This document shows, in pieces, positions 40,273-48,850 of a DNA stretch of 64,000 nucleotides. Position 1 is the stretch's first letter. Each line of letters opens with the position of its first letter. The stretch spans positions 1-64,000 of the forward strand of contig DUUM01000428.1 of assembly GCA_012841565.1 (NCBI GenBank). Reading direction: 5' to 3'. The translations under genes and the position numbers were made by a program. The DNA is from Candidatus Epulonipiscium sp. GTDB lineage: Bacteria; Bacillota_A; Clostridia; Lachnospirales; Cellulosilyticaceae. The notes under the pieces were generated by a model, which saw only the letters and a list, made by a program, of their open reading frames with translations, was not told the origin of the DNA and made no database searches.

Positions 40273-41298
40273 TTATTTAATGTCAACAATATCAGAAGCT
40301 TTTTTGCATGTTTCACCCTCAATATAGTTAATATTAAGTACACTATTACTTGGAACCTTTTCACCCTTTATTAATCCTAATAATATCTTAACACTTTGCC
40401 TCCCCATAGCTTCAACCGGTTGCTTTATTGTTGATAATTGTGGTTCAAAGTAATCATTAGACTGAATACCATCAAAACCTATCACTTGCACATCCTCCGG
40501 AACCCTTTTACCTATTCTCCTTAACTCTTTAACCAAAGCAGCTGCAAATAGATCTGAACTCGTTAACACTCCCTCTACATTGGGATATTCACGAACAAAC
40601 CTTTTTACTACTAATGATTCATCCATTATAGGCCTTGATAAGGAGCCTTCAATATTTTCACTTTCTGATTCTTCAAAAATATAATAAGGAATATTATTGG
40701 CTTTTGCAATATCAATCAGCCCCTGCTTTCTATCTGAAACAGATGAATGATATCGTGGTGCCCCTCCTACATAAGCAATTGATTTACACCCTGCTTCTAT
40801 TAGTTTTTCAGTGGCCAACTTCCCACCACCATAATTGTCTGCAGAAACATGGGGGATTTCATCAGATATATATCGATCAATTGTTACGAGTGGGTTATCG
40901 ATCTTATCATGGTTATAATAGTCATGATAAGAAATAGTGATAATACCATCCACTAAGTTTCTTTTAAGCATATCTAGATATTCTATTTCTTTGTCACTAT
41001 TGGTTTGAGAACTACATAATAACATTTTATAACCTTTTAAATATAATTCATCTTCTATGTAAAAGGCTAATTCTGAAAAAAACGGATTTGTAATGGTTGG
41101 TAGCATTAGCCCAACTAACTTAGATGATTTTCGCTTAAAACTACGTGCTATTTCATTCGGCACATACTCAAGTTCTTCTATTACTCTAAGGACTTTCTCT
41201 CTTGTTTCAAATTTCACTGGGCCACTATTATTAATTACCCTCGATACAGTACCAACACCTACCCCTGCGATTCTTGCAACATCTTTGATTTTTGCCAC
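40273..41298 (-). CDS. LacI-family transcriptional regulator
   Basis: A 341-residue repressor: helix-turn-helix and hinge (KIKDVARIAGVGVGTVSRVIN, residues about 3-23; hinge to about 60) and periplasmic-binding-like effector domain. Probably represses the kinase-GH13 gene through the palindrome at 40233. The frame opens with GTG at 41307, but GTG at 41298 has GGAAGG 9 nt upstream and gives the typical MAKIKDVA start. The upstream GGDEF gene ends 5 bp before it. Confidence 0.88.
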   Translation of the reverse strand: MAKIKDVARIAGVGVGTVSRVINNSGPVKFETREKVLRVIEELEYVPNEIARSFKRKSSKLVGLMLPTITNPFFSELAFYIEDELYLKGYKMLLCSSQTNSDKEIEYLDMLKRNLVDGIITISYHDYYNHDKIDNPLVTIDRYISDEIPHVSADNYGGGKLATEKLIEAGCKSIAYVGGAPRYHSSVSDRKQGLIDIAKANNIPYYIFEESESENIEGSLSRPIMDESLVVKRFVREYPNVEGVLTSSDLFAAALVKELRRIGKRVPEDVQVIGFDGIQSNDYFEPQLSTIKQPVEAMGRQSVKILLGLIKGEKVPSNSVLNINYIEGETCKKASDIVDIK

Positions 41299-41303
41299 TC
41301 CTA

Positions 41304-42449
41304 TCACCCTTCCTTTCGTGATTTCCTCTCCTTTTTATTCTCATACATTAATTGATCTAAATGGTGTAGAAACTCATCTCCTTGGCCATCTCCCCAAGTA
41401 TAAATACCATATCCTACACTAATTTCCAACCTAAATACGTCCTCTTTTTCCTTATTAAATAATTCAAACTGCCTTTTTAAGTGTTGTACTTTATGACTCA
41501 TTTCTTGTTCTTCTTTAATGTCTAATATAATTACAAATTCATCTCCACCATATCTGGCTACAAAATCATCTTTCTTAAAAGACCTTTTAATAAGGGATGC
41601 CGCCGTTTTAATAGCCTTATCTCCAACGCTATGTCCATATTGATCATTGATCTTTTTAAAGTCATCTAAATCAATCATTACACCTGCAAACTTCTTGCTT
41701 TTAGGTAGGTTCCTGATTTTCCTGTCTATATAAGAATCCAATTCCCTTCTATTATACAACCCCGTTAAATAATCTACTTTAACAACCTGACTTTGTAGCA
41801 TAATATAACTCATCAAAATAGAAATTGTAGCCCCTGGCCATACTAAACTAGTACCATAATACATGGTCTGTACTATGAATCCAATAGTCGGTGGGACTGT
41901 GAATAACAATATGGGTCGTCTATTTTTTTGATTAACCTTATCCCAGTTGTGTGAAATTATCAAAAAGCTAACTATAATTAAAATCACATGTACCATATTC
42001 CCAATGATGCTCCACTCACCCCTATGATATACATTATTCGCATCAATATAAAAATACTTTTGGTTAATAGGGGCACTTAAAGCCATTAGCATATTTATTA
42101 TGACAAGGGTTTTCATAATAAGAAGTCCCTTTATTATGGGCCCTTTGTGTGAGTTTGTTGTTTCTACAATATACAGTGTCCATAACGTTAGAGGAATCGT
42201 ATTGGTCATAAATAGTAATATATTGACACTCATATTAATTATGTAAGCAACTGTCCCTAATTTCCCATCAGCACTCCAACTGATAGCTTCAAAAACCAGA
42301 GTGGCTATAGTTGATACAACCATGTATCTAAATAACTGATCATGTACTGAATACGATTCGCTTTCTTCTTTTAGTTGTATGTATATAATGAGCAATACCG
42401 ACAAAGATACAATATATACTTGCAATCTAATGATCAAATCCAAACCCAT
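41304..42449 (-). CDS. Membrane diguanylate cyclase (GGDEF)
   Basis: About 381 residues: seven or so hydrophobic helices (about 1-210) as a membrane sensor, then a GGDEF domain with intact RYGGDEFVIILD and the substrate loop FKKINDQYGHSVGDKA. It should make cyclic di-GMP from two GTP. No RxxD inhibitory site was seen five residues ahead. No EAL domain. ATG at 42449 or GTG at 42452 are both possible. Confidence 0.88.
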   Translation of the reverse strand: MGLDLIIRLQVYIVSLSVLLIIYIQLKEESESYSVHDQLFRYMVVSTIATLVFEAISWSADGKLGTVAYIINMSVNILLFMTNTIPLTLWTLYIVETTNSHKGPIIKGLLIMKTLVIINMLMALSAPINQKYFYIDANNVYHRGEWSIIGNMVHVILIIVSFLIISHNWDKVNQKNRRPILLFTVPPTIGFIVQTMYYGTSLVWPGATISILMSYIMLQSQVVKVDYLTGLYNRRELDSYIDRKIRNLPKSKKFAGVMIDLDDFKKINDQYGHSVGDKAIKTAASLIKRSFKKDDFVARYGGDEFVIILDIKEEQEMSHKVQHLKRQFELFNKEKEDVFRLEISVGYGIYTWGDGQGDEFLHHLDQLMYENKKERKSRKEG

Positions 42450-42576
42450 CACCCTTTCAAAAAGTTCTTTATAATGCTTATTATATCACACCTCATTTCT
42501 TTAGTCCTTAACTAATAAAATTACCATTTGTAATAAGTTTTTACAGCAAAAAAGGTAGGATTACCTACCTCTTTTG

Positions 42577-42819
42577 CTATTCTTCTTCCTGATTCTTCTT
42601 AATCTCTCTCTTCTTCTTGGTCATAAGTCCACCAATGCGCCCTGTTTCTTTTGAACTCAGTGACTTCCAACCATCCCTTTGCACTTGTTCCAACAGCCCC
42701 AGCTCTGATGCTATTTCTAGTTTCATTTTTTGATCCTGTGTTAAGGCATCAAATAGTTTTTCCTTATTACTTACTGCTCCGCCTACTTCAGTGTTATTAT
42801 TTTCTATCAATCCCATCAT
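42577..42819 (-). CDS. Small acid-soluble spore protein, alpha/beta type (SspF-like)
   Basis: An 80-residue protein with the SASP pattern: KLEIASELGLLEQV, which holds a germination-protease-like site (E-I-A-S-E), and GWKSLSSKETGRIGGLMTKK, equivalent to the second conserved block. Such proteins coat and protect spore DNA. Charged C-terminal tail KKNQEEE. The start is uncertain: AAAGGA abuts the first ATG, and the second ATG is 3 nt away. Confidence 0.78.
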   Translation of the reverse strand: MMGLIENNNTEVGGAVSNKEKLFDALTQDQKMKLEIASELGLLEQVQRDGWKSLSSKETGRIGGLMTKKKREIKKNQEEE

Positions 42820-42835
42820 TCCTTTTACTTATATT

Positions 42836-43005
42836 ATATTCATCACTATAAGTAGAGTATGGGCCTAAATCACACATTTTATACATTAATTGATCTAAAT
42901 AGTGTACGAATTCCTCGCCTTGGCCATTTTCCTGACTATAAATATCGCTTCCAATACTTATTTTTAGTTTAAATGTTCCTTTACTTTTTGCATTAAATAT
43001 ATTTT
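42836..43005 (-). pseudogene. Fragment of a GGDEF domain
   Basis: Without any start codon, the minus strand reads IFNAKSKGTFKLKISIGSDI and then QENGQGEEFVHYLDQLMYK, matching FNKEKEDVFRLEISVGYGIY and GDGQGDEFLHHLDQLMYE at the C-terminus of the cyclase encoded at 41304-42449. Only the last 50 or so residues remain, with no GGDEF motif. A duplicated, decayed relic. Confidence 0.8.
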
Positions 43006-44058
43006 TTAATGTAGTTCATCAACTTCTGGTGTATCAAAACTCTCAAAAAGATGTTCTACCATACCACTATATTCCGGGTCATACAGCTTAGGGTAACCCA
43101 TTATAAATGTGTTAATAGAGCCTTCCCCTACGACTGTTTTTTTATAAAACCCATCTTCGCCTTCTTCCCAAGAAATGACATACCAATTGTCTTTTTGGAA
43201 TTTATAAAGAAGCTTAAATGCATTACGCACATCTTCTTCATAAAGTTCTATAGCCGTTTCCTCATTTACATTATTGGAACCATAGACCTTAAGCCTTGTA
43301 TCCATTTGCGCGTTTTCTAAACTAATACCATCTCCATTATCAGATAGCCTCTTATCATTAAAAATATCCGGATACTCGATGAAAAATCCATACCGTTCAT
43401 TTGTATAGGGTACATACCTTATGTTTCCTTGAGGATACTGCGAATCAGTTACTGTCCCCGTCTCAATAGAAGGTGTTATTTCACTCACCCACTCATCATC
43501 CTTCACACCTTCATAATTATTTGTTGCAGGCAATGGTCTTTCCTGATCATAAGTTATTGTATCTGCTTCTATATAGACAATCGATGAATTGCTATGCTGT
43601 TTCACAATTCCTTTTACATAAATAACTGACTCTTTATTAGCAGTTAATGTATACCATTTTTCTGCTGCTGGTAACTTATTATAATTAACCTCTATATAAC
43701 CATCCTGTTTAGCATCTACCTGACCCTCACGAATAGATTCCTTGACATTAAAAGCCTTCTTATCCCCATCATTATTCGTTACAACAACAGGCCCTATAGT
43801 CACTCTTTTATCTATGTAAATATCCTTTTTATCGATTATTTCTCTAATCCTCCTTAGCTCTGCAACCTGCTCGCCATCCAACAATACCGGAGCCTCGGCA
43901 CCTTCCTCTTCCCCTTCTTCTATCTTCACAAGTGCCTTCACCGAATTACTTCCCATTCCCCTCAAATTCACCACTATAATACCTAAAAAAATAGCTATAC
44001 TCATTACTATCACGCCCACAAAAGCGACTATAACCATGTAAAATGTCCTATCCTTCAT
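43006..44058 (-). CDS. Hypothetical membrane-anchored protein
   Basis: 350 residues. One N-terminal helix (about 7-31), then an acidic extracytoplasmic region. The middle (VIYVKGIVKQHSNSSIVYIE) looks like an OB-type beta-barrel. The C-terminal 140 residues from YGFFIEYPDIF look like a small alpha-beta domain seen in many clostridial lipoproteins. Family not recognised. GGGGGA ribosome binding site 6 nt before the ATG. Its 3' end abuts the GGDEF relic. Confidence 0.7.
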   Translation of the reverse strand: MKDRTFYMVIVAFVGVIVMSIAIFLGIIVVNLRGMGSNSVKALVKIEEGEEEGAEAPVLLDGEQVAELRRIREIIDKKDIYIDKRVTIGPVVVTNNDGDKKAFNVKESIREGQVDAKQDGYIEVNYNKLPAAEKWYTLTANKESVIYVKGIVKQHSNSSIVYIEADTITYDQERPLPATNNYEGVKDDEWVSEITPSIETGTVTDSQYPQGNIRYVPYTNERYGFFIEYPDIFNDKRLSDNGDGISLENAQMDTRLKVYGSNNVNEETAIELYEEDVRNAFKLLYKFQKDNWYVISWEEGEDGFYKKTVVGEGSINTFIMGYPKLYDPEYSGMVEHLFESFDTPEVDELH

Positions 44059-44193
44059 ATGCTTCCCCCATCATCCAATTTCATACTCCAATTCCTCCCA
44101 TTATACCACACCCTCCTTCCCAAAGGCACTACACTTTAGGCCTATGCTTACGGCTTAGACCCTGGCCTCCTAGCGCGCACCAACCTATTTCCC

Positions 44194-44285
44194 CGCAATG
44201 GTTGACATAAGACATCCCAGCGAGCATCCTCTGGCTTACTAGCCAGGAGAGGCGAGTCGGGATGTCTTATGTCAACCAAATGCGG
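44194..44285 (+). repeat. Palindromic interspersed repeat, copy 3
   Basis: A 92-bp palindrome in the divergent gap before asd. Begins CGCAATGGTTGACATAAGAC, core GCATCCTCTGGCTTACTAGC, ends TGTCAACCAAATGCGG. A 19-bp outer stem is perfect. Relative to copy 2, arm and core changes occur in pairs (TTAGCT/AGCTAA becomes CTGGCT/AGCCAG). Confidence 0.88.
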
Positions 44286-44321
44286 CAACCACCTCCTTGC
44301 GCATCCAAGTTTTAGCCCCCA

Positions 44322-44350
44322 TTGACAACCCCAAAGTTTAATGCTATCAT
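44322..44350 (+). promoter_or_regulatory. asd-dapA-dapB promoter
   Basis: TTGACA at 44322-44327 and TATCAT at 44345-44350, spacer 17. The start is predicted near 44357, just before the riboswitch. Confidence 0.8.
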
Positions 44351-44369
44351 TGTAAACAAATTAAATATT

Positions 44370-44630
44370 AAGTAGAGGCCGCGTTATTTATTATTAAGTA
44401 TTTCGATTCCGCAAGGGAATATGACAAATACCCAAAGGGGATAACGCCGAAGGGCAAACAATCTTGCAATTTCTTTGTCCCTGGTTGTATAGCTAATAAC
44501 TGTACAACTGTCACCTTATGAGTTAAAATAATAAGGTGGAGTGCTACTGTGAGTTACATAATATATTAACCTTATTTAAAGTAAGGTTGTTATTCACAGC
44601 TAGCGCATGCGCTAGCTATTTTTATTTTAA
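44370..44630 (+). ncRNA. Lysine riboswitch (L box) with terminator platform
   Basis: Aptamer at about 44370-44555 with L-box hallmarks AGTAGAGGCCGCG, GATAACGCCGAAGG, a CTGGTTGT...ACAACTGTCACC arm and GGTGGAGTGCTACTGTGAG. Expression platform: a perfect palindrome of 20 bp starting AGCTAGCGCA at 44598-44617 followed by ATTTTTATTTT. CTGTGA of the aptamer end can pair with TCACAG ahead of the terminator stem. Lysine binding should cause termination before asd. Confidence 0.93.
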
Positions 44631-44662
44631 AATCTATTATTATATTCCTAGGAGGCTTTATT

Positions 44663-45658
44663 ATGAAAAAAATTAATCTTGCTATTGTTGGTGTAACCGG
44701 AATGGTTGGAAGAACATTTTTAGAGGTTTTAGAAGAAAAAGATTTACCAATTGAAAATCTTTATATGTTTTCATCTGCACGTTCTGCAGGATCTAAGATT
44801 ACACTTAAAGGTAAAGAGTATATTGTTGAAGAACTAACCGAAACATCTTTTGATCGCGGAATTGATATTGCTTTATTCTCAGCTGGTGGGGCTGCAAGTT
44901 TAAAATTTGCTCCTATTGCTGCAAGTAAAGGGTGCGTTGTTATTGATAATAGCTCTGCTTGGAGAATGGACTCTACTGTTCCACTTATTGTGCCAGAAGT
45001 AAATGGTGAAGATATTAGAAATCATAAAGGCATTATTGCTAACCCTAACTGCTCTACAATTCAAGCGATGGTAGCACTTAAACCTTTAGATGAGTATTAT
45101 GATATTAAGAGAGTTATCTATACAACTTTCCAAGCAGTATCAGGATCCGGACTCGCCGGTTGGAGAGACTTAGAAGAAGGACTAAAAGGAAATCCTCCAA
45201 CTAACTACCCTCATCCAATTGCAAATAACTGTCTTCCACATATTGATTCTTTTACAGACAATGGATACACAAAAGAAGAGATGAAAATGGTTGAGGAAAC
45301 TAGAAAAATACTTCACAAACCAAACCTTGGTATAACAGCTACAACTGTTCGTGTACCTGTGTTTAATAGCCATAGTGAATCTATTAACCTAGAATTCGAA
45401 AAACCATTTGATTTAGAAGAACTCAAAAAGGTACTTGTAAATGCACCTGGTATTATCGTTCAAGATGATGTTGCAAACAATGTCTATCCTCTTCCTTTAA
45501 ATGCAACAGGTAAAGATGATGTATTTGTTGGTAGAATTCGTCGCGACGAGAGTGTTGTGAGTGGCGTAAACTTATGGGTAGTTGCAGATAATATTCGTAA
45601 AGGTGCTGCAACAAACACAATTCAAATAGCAGAATGGATTATTAATAATATGATGTAA
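44663..45658 (+). CDS. asd: Aspartate-semialdehyde dehydrogenase
   Basis: Reduces aspartyl phosphate to aspartate semialdehyde, the branch point to lysine, threonine and methionine. 331 residues with GVTGMVGRTFLEVL at the N-terminus, catalytic Cys in IIANPNCSTIQ, and a substrate-binding His in TTVRVPVFNSHSESI. AGGAGG ribosome binding site. First gene of the lysine-regulated operon. Confidence 0.96.
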   Translation: MKKINLAIVGVTGMVGRTFLEVLEEKDLPIENLYMFSSARSAGSKITLKGKEYIVEELTETSFDRGIDIALFSAGGAASLKFAPIAASKGCVVIDNSSAWRMDSTVPLIVPEVNGEDIRNHKGIIANPNCSTIQAMVALKPLDEYYDIKRVIYTTFQAVSGSGLAGWRDLEEGLKGNPPTNYPHPIANNCLPHIDSFTDNGYTKEEMKMVEETRKILHKPNLGITATTVRVPVFNSHSESINLEFEKPFDLEELKKVLVNAPGIIVQDDVANNVYPLPLNATGKDDVFVGRIRRDESVVSGVNLWVVADNIRKGAATNTIQIAEWIINNMM

Positions 45659-45692
45659 ACAATATAATTTCTTTTATGAAAGGATGAATTAT

Positions 45693-46577
45693 ATGGCAAT
45701 TTTTGAAGGTTCCGGCGTAGCGATTGTTACACCTTTTAATCTAGATGGTTCTGTTAACTACGGAAAGCTAGAAAAACTAATTGATTTTCAAATTGAAAAT
45801 GGTACGGATAGTATCGTTATATGTGGTACTACAGGAGAGGCTCCTACTCTTACTAGAGATGAACATTTAGAATGCATCTCAGTAGCTGTAAAAAGCGCAA
45901 ATAAAAGAGTTCCTGTTATAGCTGGAACTGGAAGTAATGACACAGCTTACGGAGTACGTCTTACAAAAGAAGCAAAAAGACTTGGTGCAGATGCTACTCT
46001 TCAAATTACCCCTTACTATAATAAATGTACACAAAACGGATTAGTTGCCCATTTTAGCGAAATTGCTAAGGCAACAGATCTTCCAATGATCATATACAGT
46101 GTTGCAAGTCGTACGGGACTTAATGTTAATGCAGATACTGTGGCTAAACTTGCAAAAATTGATACCATCGTAGGAATCAAAGAAGCAAGCGGCAACATCA
46201 CTCAAGTTGCAGATATTGCTGCTCAGTGCGGTGGATCCTTTGATATTTACTCTGGTAATGATGATCAAATTGTTCCTCTGCTTTCTTTGGGCGGCAAAGG
46301 TGTTATCTCTGTTGTTGCAAATATTCTTCCTAAAGAAACACATGACATTGTGCGCTTATTCTTAGATGGTGATGTAACAGCCAGTAGAAAACTTCAATTA
46401 GACTATCTTGGGTTAATACACTTACTGTTTTGCGAAGTAAACCCTATCCCTATTAAAGCAGCTTTAAATATGATGGGCTGGGATGTTGGTGGTTGTCGTC
46501 TTCCTCTTACACCTCTGGAAGATGCTCATGCCGTATTATTAAAAACAGAACTAAAACGTCTAAAGCTTATTCCATAG
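45693..46577 (+). CDS. dapA: 4-hydroxy-tetrahydrodipicolinate synthase
   Basis: Condenses pyruvate with aspartate semialdehyde. 294-residue TIM barrel with GTTGEAPTL, catalytic Tyr in ITPYYNKCTQ and Schiff-base Lys in IVGIKEASGN. The frame opens at 45684, but that ATG abuts AAGG; ATG at 45693 has correct spacing. In sporulating cells the pathway also feeds dipicolinate. Confidence 0.95.
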   Translation: MAIFEGSGVAIVTPFNLDGSVNYGKLEKLIDFQIENGTDSIVICGTTGEAPTLTRDEHLECISVAVKSANKRVPVIAGTGSNDTAYGVRLTKEAKRLGADATLQITPYYNKCTQNGLVAHFSEIAKATDLPMIIYSVASRTGLNVNADTVAKLAKIDTIVGIKEASGNITQVADIAAQCGGSFDIYSGNDDQIVPLLSLGGKGVISVVANILPKETHDIVRLFLDGDVTASRKLQLDYLGLIHLLFCEVNPIPIKAALNMMGWDVGGCRLPLTPLEDAHAVLLKTELKRLKLIP

Positions 46578-46592
46578 AAAGGAGCAGCTTAT

Positions 46593-47357
46593 ATGATAAA
46601 TATTATTATGCACGGTTGTAATGGAAACATGGGGCAGGTTATTACCAAGCTCGTTGCTAAAGACCCTCAAATGACTATTGTTGCAGGAATTGATCCAAAC
46701 GTAAGTGCCCCAAATCCTTTTCCTGTATTTCCTAGCGCAGATGAGTGTACTGTGGATGCAGATGTTATTATTGATTTCTCAACTGCTAAAGCAGTTCGTC
46801 CTTTAATTACATTTGCGATGTCCAAAAATATACCAGTCGTTGTCTGTACAACAGGCCTTCCTACGGAAGACTTAGATTATATTAAAGAAGCAAGTTTAAG
46901 CCTTCCTGTATTCTTTTCTGCAAACATGTCCTTAGGCGTAAATCTACTCATAGGTCTTGCTAAAAGGGCAACGGAAATATTGTCAGATGCAGGATTTGAC
47001 ATTGAAATTATTGAAAAGCATCATAACCAAAAGATTGATGCGCCTAGCGGGACTGCTCTTGCTATTGCCACTGGCATTAACGACGTTTTAGACAATCAAT
47101 ATGCTTATCAGTTTGATCGTTCCACTAAACGTGAAAAACGCCCTAAAAAAGAAATCGGAATCCATGCAATCCGGGGCGGAACTATTGTCGGTGAGCATGA
47201 AGTTCTATTTGCTGGTCAAGACGAGGTTATTACCTTAGGACACACTGCTACATCTAAAGAAGTTTTTGCAGTTGGAGCCCTTAAAGCAGCAAAGTTTATG
47301 TACAAAAAAATACAAATGCCTGGTTTATATAATATGGAGCATTTAATAGATAGTTAA
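46593..47357 (+). CDS. dapB: 4-hydroxy-tetrahydrodipicolinate reductase
   Basis: NAD(P)H-dependent second step of the diaminopimelate pathway. 254 residues with GCNGNMGQVI (nucleotide binding), EIIEKHHNQKIDAPSGTAL (catalytic His pair and Lys) and IRGGTIVGEHEVLFAG. Last gene of the operon. Confidence 0.96.
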   Translation: MINIIMHGCNGNMGQVITKLVAKDPQMTIVAGIDPNVSAPNPFPVFPSADECTVDADVIIDFSTAKAVRPLITFAMSKNIPVVVCTTGLPTEDLDYIKEASLSLPVFFSANMSLGVNLLIGLAKRATEILSDAGFDIEIIEKHHNQKIDAPSGTALAIATGINDVLDNQYAYQFDRSTKREKRPKKEIGIHAIRGGTIVGEHEVLFAGQDEVITLGHTATSKEVFAVGALKAAKFMYKKIQMPGLYNMEHLIDS

Positions 47358-47367
47358 TTTTGACATT

Positions 47368-47402
47368 AAAAAAGAGTATCTATATGAATAGATACTCTTT
47401 TT
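47368..47402. terminator. Bidirectional terminator between dapB and cobO
   Basis: Perfect 14-bp stem, AAAAAGAGTATCTA (47369-47382) and its complement (47389-47402), six-base loop, with T-runs on both strands. Serves the convergent dapB and cobO genes. Confidence 0.9.
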
Positions 47403-47413
47403 ATTCTTAGTCT

Positions 47414-47944
47414 TTAATGTTCTATTCCTTCTCTTGCTGATATCCCTTCTGTCATGGGATGCTTGACTGCTTCAATTTTACTAATATATCCAGCCTTTTG
47501 AGCTAAGCTATCCGGCAATACCCTCCCCGTTAAGACTAATTCCGTCGTTTCAGGTTTATTATCAATCATATTAGCTACTTCTTCTTCTACTACAAAACCG
47601 GCCTGTATAGCACCTAATATCTCATCTAATATGAGGATATCACATTCTCCTGTATCTAATACTTTACGTGCAAAATTCATTGCATTTTTAATTTCAATTT
47701 TTTTTTCTTCCCGTTCCTCTGGCGTTAGTGACCATGTAAATCCCCTTGGTTTTTCAAAATGAAAGACTTTAAACTCGGGTTCTAGGAGTTTAAGTGTTTT
47801 ACATTCGCCAGTATCTGAGTTTTTTAGAAATTGTATCATAATGACTTTTAAGTCCCTACCTATTGCTCTTATGCCTAATCCAATAGCTGCAGTTGTCTTA
47901 CCTTTGCCATTGCCACAATAAATTTGTACAAGTCCTTTATCCAC
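47414..47944 (-). CDS. cobO: Corrinoid adenosyltransferase (CobO/BtuR type)
   Basis: Adenosylates cob(I)alamin to coenzyme B12. 176 residues with the family P-loop GNGKGKTTAAIGL near residue 11 and LDEILGAIQAGF. It sits next to a gene for the adenosylcobalamin-dependent ribonucleotide reductase across ssb, which suggests it supplies that enzyme. GTG start with GAGG upstream. Confidence 0.93.
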   Translation of the reverse strand: MDKGLVQIYCGNGKGKTTAAIGLGIRAIGRDLKVIMIQFLKNSDTGECKTLKLLEPEFKVFHFEKPRGFTWSLTPEEREEKKIEIKNAMNFARKVLDTGECDILILDEILGAIQAGFVVEEEVANMIDNKPETTELVLTGRVLPDSLAQKAGYISKIEAVKHPMTEGISAREGIEH

Positions 47945-47986
47945 ACTTTATCACCTCTGTACCATTATAATACGAATATCAATTAG

Positions 47987-48658
47987 TTACAATGAGTCTA
48001 TAGAATTTTCATCCAGAGTTTCATTTGTGCTTTCATCTATTAATTCCATCTTGGAGACTGACATCTCATAGGCAATCCTTGTTAGTATTTCCCCATTTTC
48101 TAATTTTTTCTGATATGTTCTACTTTGTATCCTTCCCCAAACCATTATATTATCCCCAGTTTTAAGATGCTGAGCGTATCTTGCATTTCTACCCCAGCCA
48201 ATACATGGTATGTAATCTGATTTATGATATGAACGATTAACCGCAACTAATAAATCTGTTATTTCTCTTCCAAAAGGGGTTGTTCTATATACAGGATTCT
48301 TGCATACATATCCATTTAAATAAATGATGTTTTTACTTTTATTAATTTCTATGTCTTCTACTATTTTAAGCTCGAGTACAAAAATAGTTAATATTAATCT
48401 ATTTCTGCCTTCATCGTATTGATTATAGGATCTAAATTGCCCTAATATATCAACTGTCTGACCTAATATATCCCCAACTTCTGGCAATAACCTTTCTGAA
48501 ATCGTTACAGGCAATTTATCTACAGAATCACTTAATCTTGGAACCTCAATGTCAAAGGTGTAGAATCCTTCCCCATATACTTTATGACTAAACCTCATCT
48601 CTCCAATGACCTTTCCTACTACATTTACCTCGTTGTTTTGCACTAAATGATCTGTCAT
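47987..48658 (-). CDS. Single-stranded DNA-binding protein, two OB folds
   Basis: About 223 residues with two tandem OB-fold regions: residues about 8-105 divergent, and 110-205 clearly SSB-like (IIYLNGYVCKNPVYRTTPFG, DYIPCIGWGRNARYAQHLKTGD). Ordinary SSB has one fold and an acidic tail; this tail is ETLDENSIDSL. Probably a specialised SSB. Start ATG at 48658 because AGAGG is 8 nt upstream. 42 bp ahead of cobO on the same strand. Confidence 0.8.
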   Translation of the reverse strand: MTDHLVQNNEVNVVGKVIGEMRFSHKVYGEGFYTFDIEVPRLSDSVDKLPVTISERLLPEVGDILGQTVDILGQFRSYNQYDEGRNRLILTIFVLELKIVEDIEINKSKNIIYLNGYVCKNPVYRTTPFGREITDLLVAVNRSYHKSDYIPCIGWGRNARYAQHLKTGDNIMVWGRIQSRTYQKKLENGEILTRIAYEMSVSKMELIDESTNETLDENSIDSL

Positions 48659-48771
48659 TTCAAACACCTCTTTCTTATTATCTTTATGTTTTTAAACAGC
48701 TTTATCCATTACTGTCCTTATCATATCTATTCCCTTAATCATAAATTTAGAAGTAATTTTTAAAACTCTAT

Positions 48772-48809
48772 TTGGTATAGGGGGCAAAATTATGCTACAA
48801 TATGTTGTA
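48772..48809 (+). promoter_or_regulatory. nrdJ promoter with NrdR-box-like palindrome
   Basis: TTGGTA (48772-48777) and TACAAT (48796-48801), spacer 18. The -10 is embedded in TACAATATGTTGTA (48796-48809), close to the NrdR box core CWATATATWG. NrdR normally uses two boxes; only one convincing box is visible. Confidence 0.6.
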
Positions 48810-48850
48810 TGTACTAATTCTTTTACAAAATCAAAAGAGGATGTGTTTCT

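Noticed and set aside
48740..48795. Second NrdR box upstream of nrdJ
   Set aside because: No sequence at the expected distance matches the core; only one box is claimed.
48659..48850. Cobalamin riboswitch before nrdJ
   Set aside because: The gap is too short once promoter and ssb start are allowed for, and no B12-box GCCACTG was seen.
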